A stretch of 64,000 nucleotides of DNA from Pedobacter zeaxanthinifaciens (GTDB lineage: Bacteria; Bacteroidota; Bacteroidia; Sphingobacteriales; Sphingobacteriaceae): the NCBI RefSeq assembly GCF_003313335.1, contig NZ_QMHP01000001.1:1-64000 (forward strand), read 5' to 3'. The notes under the pieces are model-generated. The model saw only the letters and a program-made list of their open reading frames with translations. It did no database searches and had not been told where the DNA came from. Shown one piece after another: positions 61,901 to 64,000 of this stretch (its first letter is position 1; every line of letters begins with the position of its first letter). The translations under genes and the position numbers were made by a program.

Positions 61901-63416
61901 TGATATTTATTCTATCGAAGATTTAGCACAGCTGATTTACGATTTGAAAAATGCCAATCGTGCTGCTAGAATTAACGTGAAGTTGGTTTCTAAAGCTGGT
62001 GTTGGAACTATTGCAGCCGGTGTTGCTAAAGCGCATGCGGATGTCATTTTAGTATCGGGTTATGATGGTGGTACGGGCGCTTCGCCACTTACCTCTATAC
62101 AGCACGCCGGTTTGCCTTGGGAACTAGGCTTGGCAGAAGCGCATCAAACATTAGTGAAAAATCGTTTGAGAAGCAGGGTAGTACTGCAAACTGATGGTCA
62201 GTTAAAAACAGGAAGAGACATTGTTATTGCAGCATTATTAGGCGCAGAAGAATGGGGTGTAGCTACTGCTGCATTGGTAACTACAGGATGTATTATGATG
62301 CGTAAATGTCATTTGAATACTTGTCCTGTAGGTGTAGCTACTCAAGATCCTAACTTGAGAAAACTATTTACTGGCGAAGCTGATCACGTAGTTAATTTAT
62401 TTTATTTCTTGGCTCAAGAAGTAAGAGAATTAATGGCTGAATTAGGTTTCAGAACTGTGAATGAGATGATTGGACAGTCTGATTTGCTAAAGGTGAGAGA
62501 ATTTGCTGAAGCAGATTGGAAGTTGAAATTTGTTGATTTATCGCCAATTTTATATAAAGAGCCAGCAAATGGACTTCCATTATATAATACTGAATCGCAA
62601 GATCATGGTTTAGATAAAGTGTTGGATCATCAATTGATTGCAGCTGCACAACCTGCCATCCAGAACAATGAACCTGTTTTCGCTAACTTCAACGTGAAAA
62701 ACACCGATAGATCGATTGGAACGATGCTTTCTAACGAAATTTCCAAAGTACACAAAAGTGCTGGATTGCCACCGGATACCATCAATTTCAAATGTTTTGG
62801 TTCAGCAGGACAAAGTTTTGGAGCATTTTCTACTAAAGGTTTAACACTTACTTTGGAAGGTGAAGGTAACGACTATGTTGGTAAGGGACTTTCGGGAGCA
62901 AAATTGGTAGTGTACCCATTCGCTAATATTAACTACGTGCCGGAACAAAATATATTGATTGGAAACGTAGCGCTTTACGGTGCAACATCTGGCGAATTGT
63001 ATGTGAGAGGTAAGGCTGGTGAGCGTTTTGCGGTACGTAATTCGGGAGCAACAGCAGTAGTTGAAGGTGTGGGCGACCACGGCTGCGAGTACATGACTGG
63101 CGGCGAAGTATTGGTGTTGGGAGATACTGGAAGCAATTTTGCAGCTGGAATGAGCGGTGGTATTGCTTGGATTTACGATACAAGTAAAACCTTTGCCAAT
63201 AAATGTAATCCGGAGATGGTGGATTTAGATCCGCTGCAAGCCGAAGATGAGTCAAGAATCACCACTTTGTTGAAGAATCATTTGAGGTTAACCAATAGTA
63301 AAGTAGCAGAATTTATCTTAAGTGATTGGGAAAATCAATCTAGACATTTTGTGAAGGTTTTCCCTAGAGAATATAAAGCGGTTTTATTACAACGTCAACA
63401 AGTAAAAATTAACTAA
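58908..63416 (+). CDS. gltB: Glutamate synthase large subunit
   Basis: 1502 aa. The N-terminal glutaminase begins with a propeptide ending before Cys20 ([10 protein letters not shown]), the nucleophile. Then the central and FMN-binding domains ([44 protein letters not shown]). The 3Fe-4S cysteines are Cys1128, Cys1134 and Cys1139 ([15 protein letters not shown]). A C-terminal GXGXG-type beta-helix follows (repeats such as [14 protein letters not shown]). Converts glutamine and 2-oxoglutarate to two glutamates. gltD follows one base after the stop. Confidence 0.97.
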   Translation: MENLNVQQGLYRSSFEHDACGIGFVAHVKGRKSHQNISDALTILENLDHRGACGAEPNTGDGAGIMIQVPHEFLFDECLRTGFSLPAYGDYGVGMLFMPKEIRAREECREIIYRTAEKLGFEVLGFRKVQVDTTDIGQMALSVEPEIEQVFVSRPYHVAAGADFERKLFVLKTYVTKTIYSAVKDSKQDFYIASFSSRTIVYKGQLTSLQVRTYYTELSDKRMVSAFGLVHSRFATNTFPSWRLAQPFRHIAHNGEINTLQGNLNWFRSSVKSFASPYFTPEELNMILPVIDETQSDSGCLDNVVELLLHAGRSLPHVLMMLIPEAWDGNKDMDPLKRAFYQFHASLMEPWDGPAAIAFTDGNLIGATLDRNGLRPSRYALTSDDRVIMASESGAVEIDQSTVIEKGRLTPGKMFVVDMEQGRIISDEEIKKQICGRRPYADWINQYQIKLEELPEPRVMFTNLSEESIFNYQQVFGYTREDIDLLIKPMAIEGKEAIGSMGTDTPLAVLSKQPQHLSSYFKQLFAQVTNPPIDPIRERVVMSLAGFMGNNGNLLEENQMQCHCVGIPHPILTNPELEKLRSIDTGLFQSKTLQMYFRADGKSGSLQKALDRLCRYAVDAVEDGFQVIILSDRALDSTHAAIPSLLAVSAVHHHLIRKGYRGAVGIVIEAGDVWEVHHFATLIGFGATAVNPYLALETINTFQKESGLTQDKLNYNYIKSVKDGLLKIFSKMGISTLQSYHGAQIFEILGLNQQVVNTYFTGAVSRIGGLGLDEIAQEALIKHNRIFGKHTQTEHILTAGGTYKWRRRGEKHLFNPETIHLLQNATRKNDFGTFKKYSKLVNEQTTQAYTIRGLFDFNYSRPSVSIDEVEPIEQILRRFATGAMSFGSISHEAHSTLAIAMNRIGGKSNTGEGGEDEIRYQTLANGDSMRSAIKQIASARFGVTSYYLTNADELQIKMAQGAKPGEGGQLPGHKVDDWIAKVRHSTPGVGLISPPPHHDIYSIEDLAQLIYDLKNANRAARINVKLVSKAGVGTIAAGVAKAHADVILVSGYDGGTGASPLTSIQHAGLPWELGLAEAHQTLVKNRLRSRVVLQTDGQLKTGRDIVIAALLGAEEWGVATAALVTTGCIMMRKCHLNTCPVGVATQDPNLRKLFTGEADHVVNLFYFLAQEVRELMAELGFRTVNEMIGQSDLLKVREFAEADWKLKFVDLSPILYKEPANGLPLYNTESQDHGLDKVLDHQLIAAAQPAIQNNEPVFANFNVKNTDRSIGTMLSNEISKVHKSAGLPPDTINFKCFGSAGQSFGAFSTKGLTLTLEGEGNDYVGKGLSGAKLVVYPFANINYVPEQNILIGNVALYGATSGELYVRGKAGERFAVRNSGATAVVEGVGDHGCEYMTGGEVLVLGDTGSNFAAGMSGGIAWIYDTSKTFANKCNPEMVDLDPLQAEDESRITTLLKNHLRLTNSKVAEFILSDWENQSRHFVKVFPREYKAVLLQRQQVKIN

Positions 63417-63417
63417 G

Positions 63418-64000
63418 ATGGGAAAAGTGACAGGATTTTTTGAATACGAAAGAGTTTCGCCTTCAAAACAAGCGCCTCAAGAGCGTTTAAAACATTACGA
63501 TGAATTTGTTTCCTTGTTGCCATCTGATGAGTTGAATAAGCAATCAGGACGTTGTATGGATTGTGGAGTGCCTTTTTGCCAGTCGGGTTGCCCATTGGGT
63601 AATGTAATTCCAGAATTTAATGATGCCGTTTACCAAGGTAAATGGTTGCAAGCAGCGGAGATTTTGCTGAGTACAAATAATTTTCCAGAGTTTACAGGAC
63701 GCATTTGCCCGGCGCCATGTGAAAGTGCGTGTGTATTGGGTATCAATAAGTCTCCAGTTTCTATTGAGGAAATTGAAAAGCATATCATTGAAATTGCTTT
63801 TGAAAAAGGTTATATCAAAGCTGATGCACCACTAATTCGTACCGGTAAAAAGGTTGCTGTGGTAGGTTCTGGGCCTGCTGGACTGGCTGCTGCCGCACAA
63901 TTGAACAAGGCTGGCCACGAAGTGGTAGTTTTTGAGCGTGATGATGTGCCAGGAGGCTTACTACGTTATGGTATTCCAGATTTTAAACTACAAAAAGATG
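63418..64000 (+). CDS. gltD: Glutamate synthase small subunit (partial, N-terminal)
   Basis: The 194 visible codons run to the window edge. Two 4Fe-4S cysteine groups ([19 protein letters not shown] and [15 protein letters not shown]) and the FAD loop [12 protein letters not shown] are intact. It passes electrons from NAD(P)H to gltB. One base separates it from the gltB stop. Confidence 0.97.
   Translation, partial: MGKVTGFFEYERVSPSKQAPQERLKHYDEFVSLLPSDELNKQSGRCMDCGVPFCQSGCPLGNVIPEFNDAVYQGKWLQAAEILLSTNNFPEFTGRICPAPCESACVLGINKSPVSIEEIEKHIIEIAFEKGYIKADAPLIRTGKKVAVVGSGPAGLAAAAQLNKAGHEVVVFERDDVPGGLLRYGIPDFKLQKD

Overview
The window is AT-rich bacterial chromosome from a member of the Bacteroidota, most likely Sphingobacteriaceae and Pedobacter-like; no rRNA is present to confirm genus. 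Evidence: the tail of a SusD/DUF5017 polysaccharide-utilisation locus, Bacteroidota-restricted families (DUF4199, DUF5017, a CusA-TolC fusion, DUF6252-like lipoprotein), few Shine-Dalgarno sites, and TAnnTTTG -7 boxes in front of the tRNA and SRP RNA genes.

Layout. 1-3597: end of a glycan-utilisation locus (SusD C-terminus, DUF5017 lipoprotein, sialate O-acetylesterase, and a CE2-like esterase broken by one missing base). 3679-8961: housekeeping and accessory genes (ATP pyrophosphatase of the DUF71 type, DinB-like protein, FAH-family hydrolase, SPW-repeat protein, PAS kinase, single-domain receiver). 9024-15028: heavy-metal RND efflux operon whose inner-membrane pump is fused to its outer-membrane factor. 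15107-18673: a degenerate M15-type peptidase homologue and a two-component module (LuxR-type regulator divergent from a small protein, a 7-TM protein and a kinase). 18678-21962: cystathionine gamma-synthase-type enzyme, lipocalin-like lipoprotein, SDR and CinA C-terminal amidase.

22151-41694 is a stress-type island. It holds two DUF892 ferritin-like proteins, DUF4142, DUF6496, KTSC and four-helix-bundle proteins, several tiny unknown proteins, two PAS-kinase/LuxR regulator pairs (one kinase of 1170 aa), NHEJ genes ku and ligD, and a GH130/GT4 pair plus a second GH130 gene four bases behind ligD. DNA end joining, ferritin-like proteins and mannoside-type sugar metabolism look co-located, possibly under the same family of NarL/LuxR regulators.

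41898-54634 is a core block: BatA-like VWA protein, a dihydroorotase homologue lacking metal ligands, unknown soluble and membrane proteins, two GT2 glycosyltransferases, a GH3-type acyl-adenylate enzyme, dxr, rseP and hscB. 54635-58907 is gene-poor, with a lipoprotein, tRNA-Lys(TTT), tRNA-Leu(CAA), a DUF3817 protein, fsa and the SRP RNA. 58908 to the window end is gltB and the start of gltD.

No CRISPR array, IS element, prophage or rRNA was seen. Several intergenic spaces carry short dispersed repeats. Gene starts were moved to internal ATG codons, or kept at TTG/GTG, where protein homology or signal peptides favour it.
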